Positions 47,691 through 58,792 of a stretch of 64,000 bases of DNA are shown here, piece after piece (position 1 is the first letter of the stretch; the number at the start of each line of letters is the position of its first letter). The position numbers and the translations under genes are program-made. Below the pieces are notes generated by a model that saw only the letters and a program-made list of their open reading frames with translations, was not told where the DNA came from and searched no databases. The DNA lies in NCBI GenBank assembly GCA_051453625.1, contig JBOZIK010000001.1:158222798-158286797 (forward strand), given 5' to 3'. Source of the DNA: Welwitschia mirabilis (taxonomy: Eukaryota; Gnetophyta; Gnetopsida; Welwitschiales).

Positions 47691-48749
47691 TTTCTTTAGA
47701 GAGGGAGAGGGAAAACATGATATACGTTTAGGTTAGAAAATAATGATCTCCTTTTAGAAAATTTTCTTCATCCATACTTTTCGTAAATTAGGTCAGCAAT
47801 TAACAAGAAACTAATTACATACTTATGCATGTTCTTTTATCATGAGTATTGATCCCTCATTAAAAAGTGAAATCAATAGTTTATATTTGTTTAAGAAACT
47901 ATATAACAAAGCATATCATATGTCATTTTGTAATCTTTTCCATTTTATTACATCATGCCTTTACAAACATCAAGTTCTTATGTAATGCTTTTCTTGTCTT
48001 AAATGTGTAGAGCTCTGAAAATGGTTTCTAAGAAATATAAAAAATGGTTAAAGAAAAATTAGGGAAAAAACAATATCTGTTATCAAGAAAATTAAGGAAA
48101 ATTTTGAGGTACAAACAATACTTCAAAACTGTCTTGACAATCTTCAAAGAAATCTAAGTTCAAGGGAGGGTACTTATTATAATTGAAATTTTCATAAAAC
48201 TACCATTCTATTAGTCATCTCCATATTTTTCTTTCTCTCTCATTCTTGATAATAATTTCTCTTTTACGAATGTTTAGTTTGAAAGTTAGGATTTCATTGT
48301 ACTCGTTCTTTCTCAATAATAAAATCTACATTTCCTTTACATAACTTTTGTCTTTTTTCAATTTAATTTTTTAAACCACTGAAGAAAATGTCAAAGTGTG
48401 GTTAGGAGGTGAAAGGTTAGGAACTATAATAGTAAAATTGAAAGAAACCATCATGAAACTTTTACATAATTTTACCAAACTTTTAATTTTTCATTAAGCA
48501 TGATTTGTATGTTAAATTCCTATAATTACTAAATGTTAATCATGAAAGTATTAAACATTTTTATTTTACTAAATAATACTAATTAAAAGATTACAATGTA
48601 AGTTTAGGTAAAAAACTAGAAATATATTGAAACATATAATAATAAGTTTACTTTCAGATAAAAGTAGTTGGTTCCATTTTAGGGCATGTTGAACATTTTG
48701 CTTTTTGAAAGCTATTCGAAGCCATCATTACTCTTTTAATGTAAAAATA
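47691..48749. other. AT-rich DNA, no gene seen
   Basis: Around 48210-48350, TCTCTCATTCTTGATAATAA and TCTCAATAATAAAATCTAC resemble the transcribed end of an LTR, but I found no partner copy. Nothing else recognised. Confidence 0.35.
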
Positions 48750-49100
48750 ACATTTACAAGGACCCAGGAGAGACCAGAATGATTGCTCTTCGTTTACTCT
48801 CGACTGAGTGGCCTAGAGGAAGCGTGGTGGGCCCGTAACTTACGTTTCCCGGGATCAAAACTTTGGCTTTAATATAAAATCAATGGGCCTTTCTAAGACT
48901 GAATTGCCAACGTCTGACACGATTTAAAATTTTACGGGGTTAAAAAAGTTGAAACTGTCCCTTCTGAAAAAAAAAAAAGCGCAGTTCTTCGAATTATCGC
49001 GGAATGCATTATACAATTCTAAATCATTGCATTATTCTATACTTCTAAGCCATCGCAGTATCATTTCCAGGGAATTCTTAAACAGCCTTTTCACATTTAA
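48750..49100. other. CpG-retaining island
   Basis: At least a dozen CG dinucleotides in 350 bases, while most of the window has few or none per 300. It contains GGGCCCG, CCCGGG, TGGGCC motifs (48830 and 48882 region), a tRNA-like relic, an A12 run near 48967 and GCGCAG...TCGCGG. No long ORF except 48949-49146 (65 codons, no motif). It may be a younger insertion, an unmethylated former promoter or DNA of another origin. Confidence 0.6.
48802..48874 (+). pseudogene. Initiator tRNA-Met-like relic (anticodon position CGT)
   Basis: From GAGTGG (48806) the sequence follows the plant initiator tRNA-Met closely: GGAAGCGTGGTGGGCCC is an exact 17-base match through the D-stem and anticodon stem, TAAC follows the anticodon, then TCCC-GGATC and AAAC. 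Changes: the anticodon CAT reads CGT, the acceptor stem no longer pairs beyond the last two or three base pairs, the B-box is degenerate (GGATCAAAAC) and one base is inserted in the T-arm. It cannot be a working initiator tRNA. It may be a tRNA pseudogene or the head of a tRNA-derived repeat. Confidence 0.65.
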
Positions 49101-51849
49101 TTTAACTATAGTTGTACTTAAAAACTCCAATCAGAAAAGAAAATAATCCCATAAATACTGATAGAGTTGTACATAGCCAATTAAGCCCTATAATAAAACA
49201 AAGAGCAAAGGTCAATCGATATTCCTATGTAAGCATGCATACCATTGCTTTGTAAAAATATCTTATTCTTCTCACTTTAAGTCATCGTCTAAAGGCCAAG
49301 TTCTATTTTAACTTTCTTAATAGTGAAGTGACTATTAGAAGATTTAAAAATAGGATTCATTTCATAGATAATAAAAATTGTAAAATTTAGTATTGTATAT
49401 ATAGAGAATGTATGTATGTAACTTGGCACATAATGTAATTGCTTTGATCAGTGTTTATAAGATGTGAACCTAAATATCATTCCTTTGAGTTTTATGGGTA
49501 TTTAGGTTGCCTTATGATTCTACCCCATATTTTCAAGGCATATCTAAGCATAAGGTTCAACATATGAATCATCAGAGAGTTCTAAACATTTGACGGTAAA
49601 TTCCCATGCTAATAGGGACCACCTACAAACTTTCATCAACAAAGCCAATGAGTAAATCGAGTGAGTGTAATACAATTTCTTATGAATTAACTTCATGAAA
49701 AAAGAACATGCATATACGTGCATAAAATTAGATGAAACTTGTTTAGAATTATTGTTAGAGATGTGTAAAAGAAATGCAATATTAGTATATTATTAGAATG
49801 TATGACCATCTTAAATGAGATGGGTTATGACTTTTCTTGTGATAAGAAAATGAGGCTTATGGAGTAAACTTATTTGGAACTGAAACATGTTTAACGTTGT
49901 ATGGTTAAAGTTCTAAACACTTATATTCCATGCAAATAAGTCCAAGAGAACAACATGATTCAACAAGATGATATTATCTCATGCATATAATGCATGACGA
50001 TAGAAACATTACCATAATCAAAAGTTATTTCTAAATATATTTCTTGAATTAATATTTTGTTCCAAATTTGTGATACATTCATGGATGGTTCTACAATTTC
50101 ATTTACTTGAACAGAGAATAGGGAGTTAACTTCTTTTAAGACATAATATTAAAGTATAACAAAGACATTAAGTATTAATGATGCCTACCTTTTGTTAAAA
50201 TTTGGTACATGTATCTCTTCTATTCATAATGTTTTTTTGAGACTTTAGACTACAATTAGAGGTCTTTTCAAACATTTCCAAGTATTTGACTAGGTGATTA
50301 TAAAATTAATTAGTTTTTTGACTATTTACATGCCTATGAAGCATATTTTAATCATGATGATGACAAAGGGGATTAGTTTCAATGATAACAATTTAGAGTA
50401 AGGATGTGGTAAGGTGATTTTAAAAAGTTAGAGACTCCTTAAGATTATTATATGAGTCATCCTATTTTTATGTGTAATATTTATGATAAGAATTGATCAT
50501 CTAATGCACACCCCACTAATGACCCAGTACCTCTTTGGAGGGTGATTTCTATGATTGTCGCAATTGTTGATAAAGACTCATAGATGATTAAGATGACTTA
50601 TTGATGTGTAAAAATGATGATGTAAATTTTCATTAATAACAAGATGTTTTTATACCTAGAAATATATTTCTTAGTTAGTTATTTAATACCTCTTCTTAAA
50701 ATATTTAGGTTAATATGTTAGTAGTAGTAAGTTAGAATGTTAGTAAGTTAGCATATGTATTATCCATTATGTTGCAGGTACAAAATGCCACTTGACATAA
50801 GGATGAGAGAGATAGACAAGGCGGTGGAAACCAAGTAACAACCCTAACTACAACCTATTTTTAAGAAGCAAAGAAAGGAAACTACCTAACAAAAAGGGTA
50901 GAGTGAAGAGAATAAAAAGGAATGGAAGGAAGATAGAAGGATCTTTTGGTAAAAAGAGCTCAAGAAGGAGAAAATCTTAAGGGTCAAGATGAAAGTTACT
51001 TTGAATACATCCTGAAAAGAATGTAGTAGGCATCTTGAGATCTCTAATGTTATCTACAAAGGAAAAAGACTTTTTCATTAATACATTTTGTAAACATTTG
51101 ATGTATTTCCATCTAATGTTGAAAAGCTAATCTTATGAATGAGTGAATTACTTAATGTGCATAATGAAAAGTATTATCTTTTGCTATTTGACAAAGCAAT
51201 GTTACTTTAACCTACTCCTATTTGTGTAGCTAAACATAGACTAGAATATTTATTAATACTTAGAGATAGGTATTGTTTCAGCATATAGTACAATTCTTGT
51301 TATGTTTTCCATGTTAATCATTCCCCATAATGTATAATATGTACATAGTAACCTTAGATATAAATCTTCAACCTAAACAGTTCAAGTAAACTTCAATGAA
51401 AATTGATTTTAATGATGCATTTTGAACTAAGCTAGTTGGATATCTGATGATATTTACTAATACTTTAATAAACCTTTATTTTTAAATTTAATGATTTAAC
51501 CTTACTTTATGTTAAATAACATTTGTGTTTTCTACATTTTCAACATTGTTTTATAGTGTTTTTAGCATCAATTTTAAAAACAAGCTCTCATCATTTTTTG
51601 CACTAGAAGGAGCGCCACCTAAAACCAACTCATAAAGATGAAAAGTCTATAGTCCAATAAGATAGTCAAGTGAAATGACAAGACAAGAGATCTAGGTTTC
51701 TTAGAACTCCTGAAAAGTTAGATTTCTATGAGTAAAAAGGAAGTAAGATTAAGATAGCAATAGAAGAGGAGGATTTTATCATGGATGAAACTACTATTAG
51801 CAAACTATTAAGGATAAATTTTTCCTCAACTAATGAATGAAATCGATCT
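49101..51849. other. AT-rich DNA, no recognisable gene
   Basis: No motif found in 49101-51600. The last 250 bases (51600-51850), with GAAGGAGCGCCACC and A/G-rich frames, probably belong to the leader of the gypsy element E3, whose left LTR I could not identify. Confidence 0.4.
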
Positions 51850-51853
51850 ATGA

Positions 51854-52374
51854 TTGTTAACTATTCTTAAATCCCCTATCATGCAAGAAGAGTCTTTTCA
51901 AGTAACCCAAATTCATAATTGCAAAACAAAATTCATAGTAATATGTTATTGGAAATTTGATAGAGACTTAAAACCCTTAAACTATGATATCCATTATTTA
52001 AAAGATTTTAGCCTTGTTAATCCTAATGCATTGGAACATCCCAACAAAGTAAAAAATATAAATATGACATCTATACCCACTTTTGAGGGTAAGAAAACAA
52101 AAGAACCCTTACTACATTTGAGTTTATTTGATAATTTTGTAAGAAAAATTACCTTGACTCTAAATCCAACTTTTTGAGGTGTTTTCCATTTTCTTTAAAA
52201 AGGGTAGCTTAGTTATGGTATCATAAAAATACTAGTTATGTTTTTAGTTCATGGGGAATTTTTTAAAATGCTTTCCTAGATAAATTTCAACATATGAGGA
52301 TAGTAGAAGACTTAAGGAAATAAATTTTGAATATCAAGCAAAAGGATAATTAAAGATTTGATGAATTCATGGAT
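51854..52374 (+). pseudogene. gag: E3 gag, N-terminal part, broken
   Basis: Capsid protein of a gypsy element. The open part 51854-52177 reads EHPNKVKNINMTSIPTFEGK, then EPLLHLSLFDNFVRKITLTL. Continued in a second frame, LSYGIIKILVMF-type sequence corresponds to the A..W(Y/F)..L...S...W..F...F stretch. It ends at the gap with KDN...FDEFMD. The pattern F.G....P..HL..F is that of Retrotrans_gag. A stop follows PTF at 52175. Confidence 0.65.
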
Positions 52375-52817
52375 NNNNNNNNNNNNNNNNNNNNNNNNNN
52401 NNNNNNNNNNNNNNNNNNNNNNNNNNNNNNNNNNNNNNNNNNNNNNNNNNNNNNNNNNNNNNNNNNNNNNNNNNNNNNNNNNNNNNNNNNNNNNNNNNNN
52501 NNNNNNNNNNNNNNNNNNNNNNNNNNNNNNNNNNNNNNNNNNNNNNNNNNNNNNNNNNNNNNNNNNNNNNNNNNNNNNNNNNNNNNNNNNNNNNNNNNNN
52601 NNNNNNNNNNNNNNNNNNNNNNNNNNNNNNNNNNNNNNNNNNNNNNNNNNNNNNNNNNNNNNNNNNNNNNNNNNNNNNNNNNNNNNNNNNNNNNNNNNNN
52701 NNNNNNNNNNNNNNNNNNNNNNNNNNNNNNNNNNNNNNNNNNNNNNNNNNNNNNNNNNNNNNNNNNNNNNNNNNNNNNNNNNNNNNNNNNNNNNNNNNNN
52801 NNNNNNNNNNNNNNNNN
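52375..52817. other. Assembly gap (443 N)
   Basis: The 51 bases before it (52324-52374) and after it (52818-52868) are versions of the same gag segment: 44 of 51 positions agree. So the two sides are different copies of one place, not neighbours. Confidence 0.85.
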
Positions 52818-53095
52818 ATTTTGAATATTAAACAAAAAGATAATGAAAGGTTTGATTAGTTCATGGATAGATATAATATATTATTAGCTAAATGTCTTAA
52901 CCATGGAATTGTAGCTAGAGAATGAGTCAAAGCTTTAATCAGAGGATTACAGAGTCAAACTTTAAAGGAATTGGATTTGCTATGTAGAGGAGGTAACAAG
53001 ACTAAGAATTTGCAAGAGATAGGAGAAGCTATTACTCAATTTTATAACATGAATCAAAGATGGATCAAAAAGATAAAAAGAAAAAAAGAATAAAT
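52818..53095 (+). pseudogene. gag: E3 gag, C-terminal part, broken
   Basis: Reads ILNIKQKDNERFD, a stop, FMDRYNILLAKCLNHGIVAR, a stop, VKALIRGLQSQTLKELDLLC, RGGNKTKNLQEIGEAITQFY. This matches the end of the gag capsid: R...L...CP.HG......LI.G....... LD...GG. At 53075-53095 it becomes very lysine-rich. Confidence 0.65.
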
Positions 53096-53999
53096 TAAGT
53101 AACCTTAAAAGAAATTGTAGTATACATAGTTTAAAGTATATTTAGTCTTATGGAAGAAATAGCTAAAAAGTAACTGAAAGCATAATAGAAAAATTTAATC
53201 AGTTAGTTGTTTAGCATTTTAAAGATGAATAAGGACTTGTGTGTGAACATTATAAGGAACATAATCATAAAGGAATGGAATGTCCATTGATGCAGGATAT
53301 TGTGCACTTGATAGAGATTAATATATTTGATTTAAACATAGCAAATTAACCTCAATCAAGGAAGAAACCATATCCTTAGTAAAGAAGGAAATGGAATAAC
53401 AAAACAAAAAAACCTCTACAAAAATACATTAATTAAAAAAGGTAAGAATAATATGATTATTATAGAAATTAGAGAAACAGAGATTGAAAAGAGATGAAAG
53501 AAAAGCACAATGTAGATAAGAAAAAAGAAAAGATTCCTAGCCAACCTTAACCAAATCTAAAGGAAGCAATAAGTAAAGCTATGCCTAACAGATCTGAAAG
53601 CTAATGGTAACAACTAAAGAACAAAATGAAAAAGGAAACTTGAGTAGTTTACCAGTGGAAAAGGAAATCAAGAATGAAAAAAGGTAGGTAATAGACAAAC
53701 CAGTTGATGCATTACCTTTTTGAATGAGAAGTAAACAAATAGGTCATCCTAAGATAGAAAAATACATAGAATATTTAGCAAGAGTTTTAGAAGATACCAC
53801 CATAGCATTACCCCTTCTAAAGTTATTAAAGGACATACTCCATGTATTAGAGGAAAATGAAAAGCATGTGTTTAAAAGAAAATAATAAAAAGGAAAGTAA
53901 GAAAGAGAGGAAAATCAAGATGATCCCAAAAAATCCAAGTTTTTTGAGCCTCTACTCAAGTTCTTCCAAATAAGCAACATGAAAAGTAAAGTAACCTAG
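53096..53999 (+). pseudogene. E3 zinc knuckle and charged linker, broken
   Basis: Near 53235-53290 it reads CEHYKEHNHKGMECPLMQDI, a degenerate CCHC knuckle (C..C....H....C with the second Cys as Tyr). From 53340 on it is very Lys/Glu/Asn-rich, with PLLKLLKDILHVLEENEKH near 53810 matching the segment before protease in these elements. Several stops. Confidence 0.5.
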
Positions 54000-54270
54000 A
54001 AATATCTATGATAGATATAAAGGTTGATGGAAAACTTAAGGTGGAAGCACTTATAAATCCTAAAGCCAATGTTAATGTAATGACTTATGAACCTTATGAG
54101 GAATTAGGAAAATCAAACTTGATAGCTTATCAAGAAAAATAGTATTTAGCAAATGGTTCTGTAGTAACACCAAAAGGAATTTTAAAAGATATATCTATTA
54201 AACTTTAAGGATTTATTTATTTGACAAACTTTTTAGTAATGAAACTCTAAGAAGATACCATGTGGTAACT
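54000..54270 (+). pseudogene. pro: E3 aspartic protease, broken
   Basis: Reads IDIKVDGKLKVEALINPKAN, VNVMTYEPYEELGK. The catalytic motif (A-L-I/V-D-x-G-A-x-x-N) has Asn in place of Asp (codon AAT at 54056-54058) and Lys in place of Gly, so the enzyme is dead. NGSVVTPKGILKDISIKL follows. Confidence 0.65.
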
Positions 54271-54819
54271 CTCAAACGATCATGAATGGATACTACAAAT
54301 GCCATCATTTATTCTAAAAAAGGAATAATGGCAATCAATCTAGAAGATCTTAAAAGGGAAATCAAGTTACTTGATGTAATAATTTAGAATAAATAGGGCA
54401 TGATATAGAAGAATGAACTAATGCCATTCTAAAGCAAGAACTTAATATGAGGTTAAAGCAATAAAATGAAGAGAAGTATAGAGAAGAGGATTTGACACAT
54501 CAAGAAATACAAAAAATGCCTAGTTAAAGAAGGATTAAGATATATTAAGATAGCTCCAAACAGATCTTTAACTATCAATAGTGCCTTAACCTATTCCTAG
54601 AAAAGGAAGCTTAAAGGAATGTTGATCAGAAGAAGAGGAGATTTTTCTTGGAATCATACAAATATTAAAGGAATAATTCCAAAAATATATTAACATAGGA
54701 TTTATTTGCATACTACCATTAGTCCAAATAGAAAACTAGAACGAAGATGCAATTCACATATGTAAGAAACTATTAAACAAGAAATTTCTAAGCTTTTAAG
54801 AGGTTAGATTCATCTATTT
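54271..54819 (+). pseudogene. E3 protease-RT linker, broken
   Basis: A-rich, stop-rich remains. GDFSWNHTNIKGI-type sequence near 54640-54675 (DFSWNHTNIKGIIP in one frame) corresponds to the segment before RT in gypsy elements. Confidence 0.45.
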
Positions 54820-55340
54820 CATATCAGATCCCCAATTAGTTAATCCTATCATAGTAGTACTAAAAAAGGAAAATAAATGAAGGGTATGTATAAAATTTTG
54901 GATATTGCATTTAGTAACTTATAAAGATCATTTTTCTTTTCCTTTTATAAATCAAGTTTTAGAGATAATGTCTAAGTATCAATACTATATGTTTCTTAAT
55001 GAATATAGTAGGTATGATCAAGTCCTAATAGCTTTAGCAAATCAAGTCAAAACAACTTTTACTTGTTATTAGGACAGCTATGCTTATAAAGTATTACCTT
55101 TGGATTATGTAATACTCTTATCAACTTCCCAAGGTTAGTAAATAGTATTTTCCAAGATATGATAGAAATGTTTGTTGAAGTGTTTATGAATGATTTTTCA
55201 AGTTTTGGAAATGAATTTAAGGAATCACTTATTAGATTAGAAAAGGTCTTAAAAATATATGAAGAAAAGAGACTAAGATTAAGTTGGTCTAAAACTCATC
55301 TTATAGTGATAGAAGTTATAGTCTTAGGACATAACAGATA
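54820..55340 (+). pseudogene. pol: E3 reverse transcriptase, truncated
   Basis: Pieces in order: NPIIVVLKKENK, a stop, RVCIKFWILHLVTYKDHFSF; PFINQVLE; YYMFLNEYSRYDQV (motif A region, D to N); TTFTCY; then the open part 55159-55386 with MIEMFVEVFMNDFSSFGNEF, where motif C FMDD reads FMND (codon AAT at 55189-55191), and ESLIRLEKVLKIYEEKRLRL. The RT then reads VLGHNR near 55322 (usual VLGHKIS) and stops where the next LTR begins. The frame that runs to 55386 is therefore a chance read-through into the LTR. Confidence 0.8.
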
Positions 55341-55344
55341 TCAC

Positions 55345-56757
55345 TATTTACAATCAAAGATTAACATTACAAGCAAGTATAATTGATTAATTTTTCATAG
55401 GGAAAAATATTTAATTCATTAGTTTATCATAAAATGACATTTTTTGACCTTTTTATTATGCTTTCATGAAAATATGGGATTTCTCTTAACATAAACAAAC
55501 TCATTGCTTCCTTCTGGAGAACATTGTAAAAGTTGAAGGAATTCCAACACAAAACATCAATACCACCAGTCAGGACTATCAAAATCACTAGCCTCCTAGG
55601 ATAAAAATTATTAAAAAACATGTGCTTGCATTAATTTAGAAATTTCATTACATTATACATATGGACTAATTTAGAAATTTACTCTAATCTTAAACTTTAA
55701 TAACACATGACAAAAGTATGAGATGACATATCATAGTAACATGTGGTAATAGTAATAATGACTGCATGGAAGATATTTGACATGGTATCTTCTAGTAGCA
55801 TCATCATTAATCAAAGGACATGTCATCACCATGGTTACATAAGAATACAAAGAATCCTTCTTTGTGGTTACATTCCAAAAATTATAACTTCCTCCTTATG
55901 TAACCACCAATTAACCGCTCACATAACATAATCATGATAGAGCTTTGTAAGCCTTTCCTTATCTATAAAAGGGTTTTGAGCCCTCCTTGTAAGGGATATT
56001 TTAGTTAGCTAGCATAAAAAAGAGTTAGAGTGCTAAAATAATCATGGTGTTATAATCATCTTTCTTGGGAATGAATTTTTCCATGGTTGAGAAGTCTTTC
56101 ATTTTACCTCTTTTATTTTGATGTAATGGATATTTTTTAGATTTTAATAGAAGAATTGATTTTATTTATTTAATTATTAATGCATAAATCATTTGGTATT
56201 AGAAATTTTTAGGAAAGACTAGTTTTTAAGTAGGTTTCATTCTTTAATTATTAATGATCATTCATTTGATATTAGCAATATTTAGGTAAACCTATTTTAT
56301 CATCAAGTTCTTTCAGACTAAGTGAGTTGTTCTAGATTACTTCTAAAATATTATAGTCACTATCATCTGAAATGCATCTTTATACATACTTTTCATGCTT
56401 ATGAAGGGCTATGAAGGATTAGGAGGACTAAGTAACTTACAAACACTCATGTGGTGGGTGAGATCATGCCTCCATAATAAGCCTTAATTACTTGATGATT
56501 TTAGATGTGTTTTAGAATAGAAAAGTCATTAGAGGAAGGTGGAGCTTTGGGAAAATTAACTAAACCTTGGAATCCTTTTCATTCCATTATATCACCAAGT
56601 AAGAACACCTTTAATCTTAACTTATGATTTTAATTTTATTTTCTTTTCATTGTAAGATAGAATAATCATGTTTCTTTTGATTAGTTACCACATATATGTC
56701 CTTGTGAAATAATGATATTAGGTTCCCACCCTGTTAAATTTAGTTCAATACTATACA
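55345..56757 (+). repeat. E4 left LTR (E2 family)
   Basis: Matches the E2 LTRs: ACATTACAAGCAAGTATAATTGATTAATTT near 55365 against the start of 41055-42245, and CTTTTCATGCTTATGAAGGGCTATGA near 56390 against 41863, with CAAACACTCATG following in both. The left border is fuzzy, within about 20 bases of 55345, where RT sense of E3 stops. The right end is taken as TACA at 56757, before a primer site. The centre (55430-56300) is more diverged and contains a CATCATCATT/ATGTCATCACC-rich part. Confidence 0.65.
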
Positions 56758-56768
56758 TGAATGGATTT

Positions 56769-56786
56769 TGACACTATTACTGAGGA
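56769..56786 (+). promoter_or_regulatory. E4 primer-binding site, tRNA-Asp type
   Basis: TGACACTATTACTGAGGA against TGGCGCCGTTGCCGGGGA: eleven identical positions and seven differences, all G-to-A or C-to-T. It is preceded by GGATTT as in Athila-type sites. Confidence 0.72.
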
Positions 56787-57604
56787 TATTGGCATGTTAT
56801 ATTTTTAAGAGTACATGATGTTATTCTTGTAATATTTTTTAGTTAGTTTTTATTTTTCTAGTGGTGGGCATTGGTCCTCTTCCAGTGGTATTCAAACTAG
56901 TCCTTTTTACTTTTTTTGGTGTATTTTCTTCTCCTTCCACTGATGAATACTAATTCTTCTCCAATTAAATCCAAACTAGTCTAGATTATTGAGTTTATTT
57001 TCTAATCTAATAGCTAAAATTTTATTTTTACATCTGATATTTTGTGTTGTAGGTCTAACAACTTTTCTATAGGTTGTAATCAAAACTAAGATTATGAAAA
57101 ACTAAACTCTAATGATTTGTTTTGTGTTTTTTTTTTAATTTCTATTCTTTTTCTAAATTTCTACAAATTTTTTAGTTCTATTTAGTCTTGTTTTTATTAA
57201 AAATAAATTTTAAAATATATAGGTTTATTTTTATAAGTTATATTTTTCTTATTTATAATTAATTTGGTTTTCTACTAAAATTATCTAAGACCCCATAATG
57301 TGAAACTTATCATTAAGATTAAACGAGACCTTTATGTTTTTTTCAATTTGTTCTACCCCAAACAACTAGCACTGCTACCTTCTTTAACTAATACCATTAG
57401 CATTTCTCCTCCAAAAAATTTAATACTTTAACCTCTCTTGACCTCTTTATAGCCTTTAATATATTAGGCTTCCTTTAAAACTATAAAAAGATAGGAAAAC
57501 ATGAACCTTTAGCTAATACCTTAACTTGTTTTTTAAAATTTAGAAATGAGCTAGGCATCTAACTTGCTTGAAACACCTTCGGAATCATAACCTATGTATC
57601 CTTG
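56787..57604 (+). other. E4 leader and start of gag-like region
   Basis: Resembles the E2 leader (35863-36459), then gives a Ser/Thr/Leu-rich fragment near 57360-57470 corresponding to the E2 gag start. It is cut off at 57604 by an LTR of another family. No stop-free frame of interest. Confidence 0.5.
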
Positions 57605-57794
57605 TGTTGAACTACCAAATTGTATGTTTTTGATAGGGTATTTGGAGTACTTTTGTAAGACATTAGATAGGTTTATGATGAGTTTTGATGATAATAAAAA
57701 GATAAGGCAAATGTCATGAAAACATGAAATCTTCATTATATTTGATAGCATTTAAAGTAATTTACAATACTTTCTATCTAAAGTAACAGTCCTG
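57605..57794 (+). repeat. E1-family LTR, first 190 bases
   Basis: TGTTGAACTACCAAATTGTATG followed by TTTTGATAGGGTATTTGGAGTACTTTTGTAAGACATTAGATAGG aligns with the start of the E1 LTR (TGTTG..., TTTGATGGTGTATTTTGAGTG, AGGAAATTTATATAGG). It runs into the gap at 57795. It may be a separate insertion into E4. Confidence 0.55.
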
Positions 57795-57964
57795 NNNNNN
57801 NNNNNNNNNNNNNNNNNNNNNNNNNNNNNNNNNNNNNNNNNNNNNNNNNNNNNNNNNNNNNNNNNNNNNNNNNNNNNNNNNNNNNNNNNNNNNNNNNNNN
57901 NNNNNNNNNNNNNNNNNNNNNNNNNNNNNNNNNNNNNNNNNNNNNNNNNNNNNNNNNNNNNNNN
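57795..57964. other. Assembly gap (170 N)
   Basis: Separates an E1-family LTR from the copia LTR. Confidence 0.9.
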
Positions 57965-58293
57965 AGGTCTGGATTGTTAGGATTGTACAGAGACCCTAGA
58001 GGGGGGTGAATAAGTTGTATCACAAAATTTAATTACTTAAATTAAATTTGAACTCTTCTTGATAATGTAAATCAGAAAATACTGAAATAAAGTAAACTCA
58101 AACAAATAAAAAGAGTGAACCATGATTTTATAGTGGTTTGGCTAAGCCTACTCCATTCTTAGGGGGCAATAAATAGCTATCAGCCTTCCAGTTCCCTTAA
58201 TCCAAAATCTTTACAATGCCTCCTTTACAAGGAGTTTGTAGGGCCTCCACCCTTTTGCTTAAATCCTTAAGCCTCTTACAATAGTTAAAGAAT

Positions 58294-58314
58294 AGAGAGA
58301 GAGAGAGAGAGAGA
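58294..58314. repeat. (GA)n microsatellite, copy A
   Basis: About ten GA units, in the transcribed part of the LTR. It is matched by 60618-60639 in copy B. Confidence 0.9.
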
Positions 58315-58494
58315 TTTCTGATGAAGCAAGGTGCGTAGATTACACAGGGCATTAGCATAGAGAGATTTAGATTAATTCTTAATGATGATGAATAATTACA
58401 CAAGTTCAGTCTAGATCTTTTTATGTAGAAATAAATTACTTCAAGTTATGTTTTCTCAAGGTAAGCAAGCATTTTTCAATCCAATACATGAAGG

Positions 58495-58502
58495 TATATA
58501 TA
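58495..58502 (-). promoter_or_regulatory. TATA box of S LTR copy A
   Basis: TATATATA in the context GGTATATATAGATC on the plus strand, conserved with copy B at 60815-60822. The GGACGTCC array lies just upstream in LTR orientation. Confidence 0.6.
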
Positions 58503-58792
58503 GATCCAAGACATAGAAGAGTCGTTGGAGGTTGGTAACCGCAATTAACTTCTTCAAATGGCTATAATTTCGTGTCAATGAATATATCCTCAGACGTGCC
58601 ATCGAGAAAGGTCGAACATCCTTGTTTTTTAATCTTCACTTCTGGGAACTAGGAACAGGGTTGAACATCCTAGTTTATCAGGTTAGATGCCCCTATATGA
58701 AAAATTTGCATATAGGGTTAAACATCCCAATTTGATAGGGGGAATGTCCCATTATAATAAGCTTATAAACAGGATCAGACATCCCAGATTGA

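Larger units (their letters stand above)
51850..55340 (+). mobile_element. E3: Ty3/gypsy element, 5' coding half
   Basis: Contains gag (51850-53090), a zinc knuckle (about 53235-53290), protease (about 54000-54250) and RT (54820-55340), in that order. It stops within RT where an LTR of the E2 family begins. No RNase H, integrase or right LTR was found. Protein features differ from E1, so it is a different gypsy family, probably also non-chromodomain. Confidence 0.75.

Noticed and set aside
48802-48874. Functional tRNA gene
   Set aside because: The acceptor stem does not pair, the B-box is degenerate and a base is inserted in the T-arm.
55159-55386. 75-codon ORF taken as an intact gene
   Set aside because: It is a fragment of E3 RT with motif C mutated, running by chance into the neighbouring LTR.
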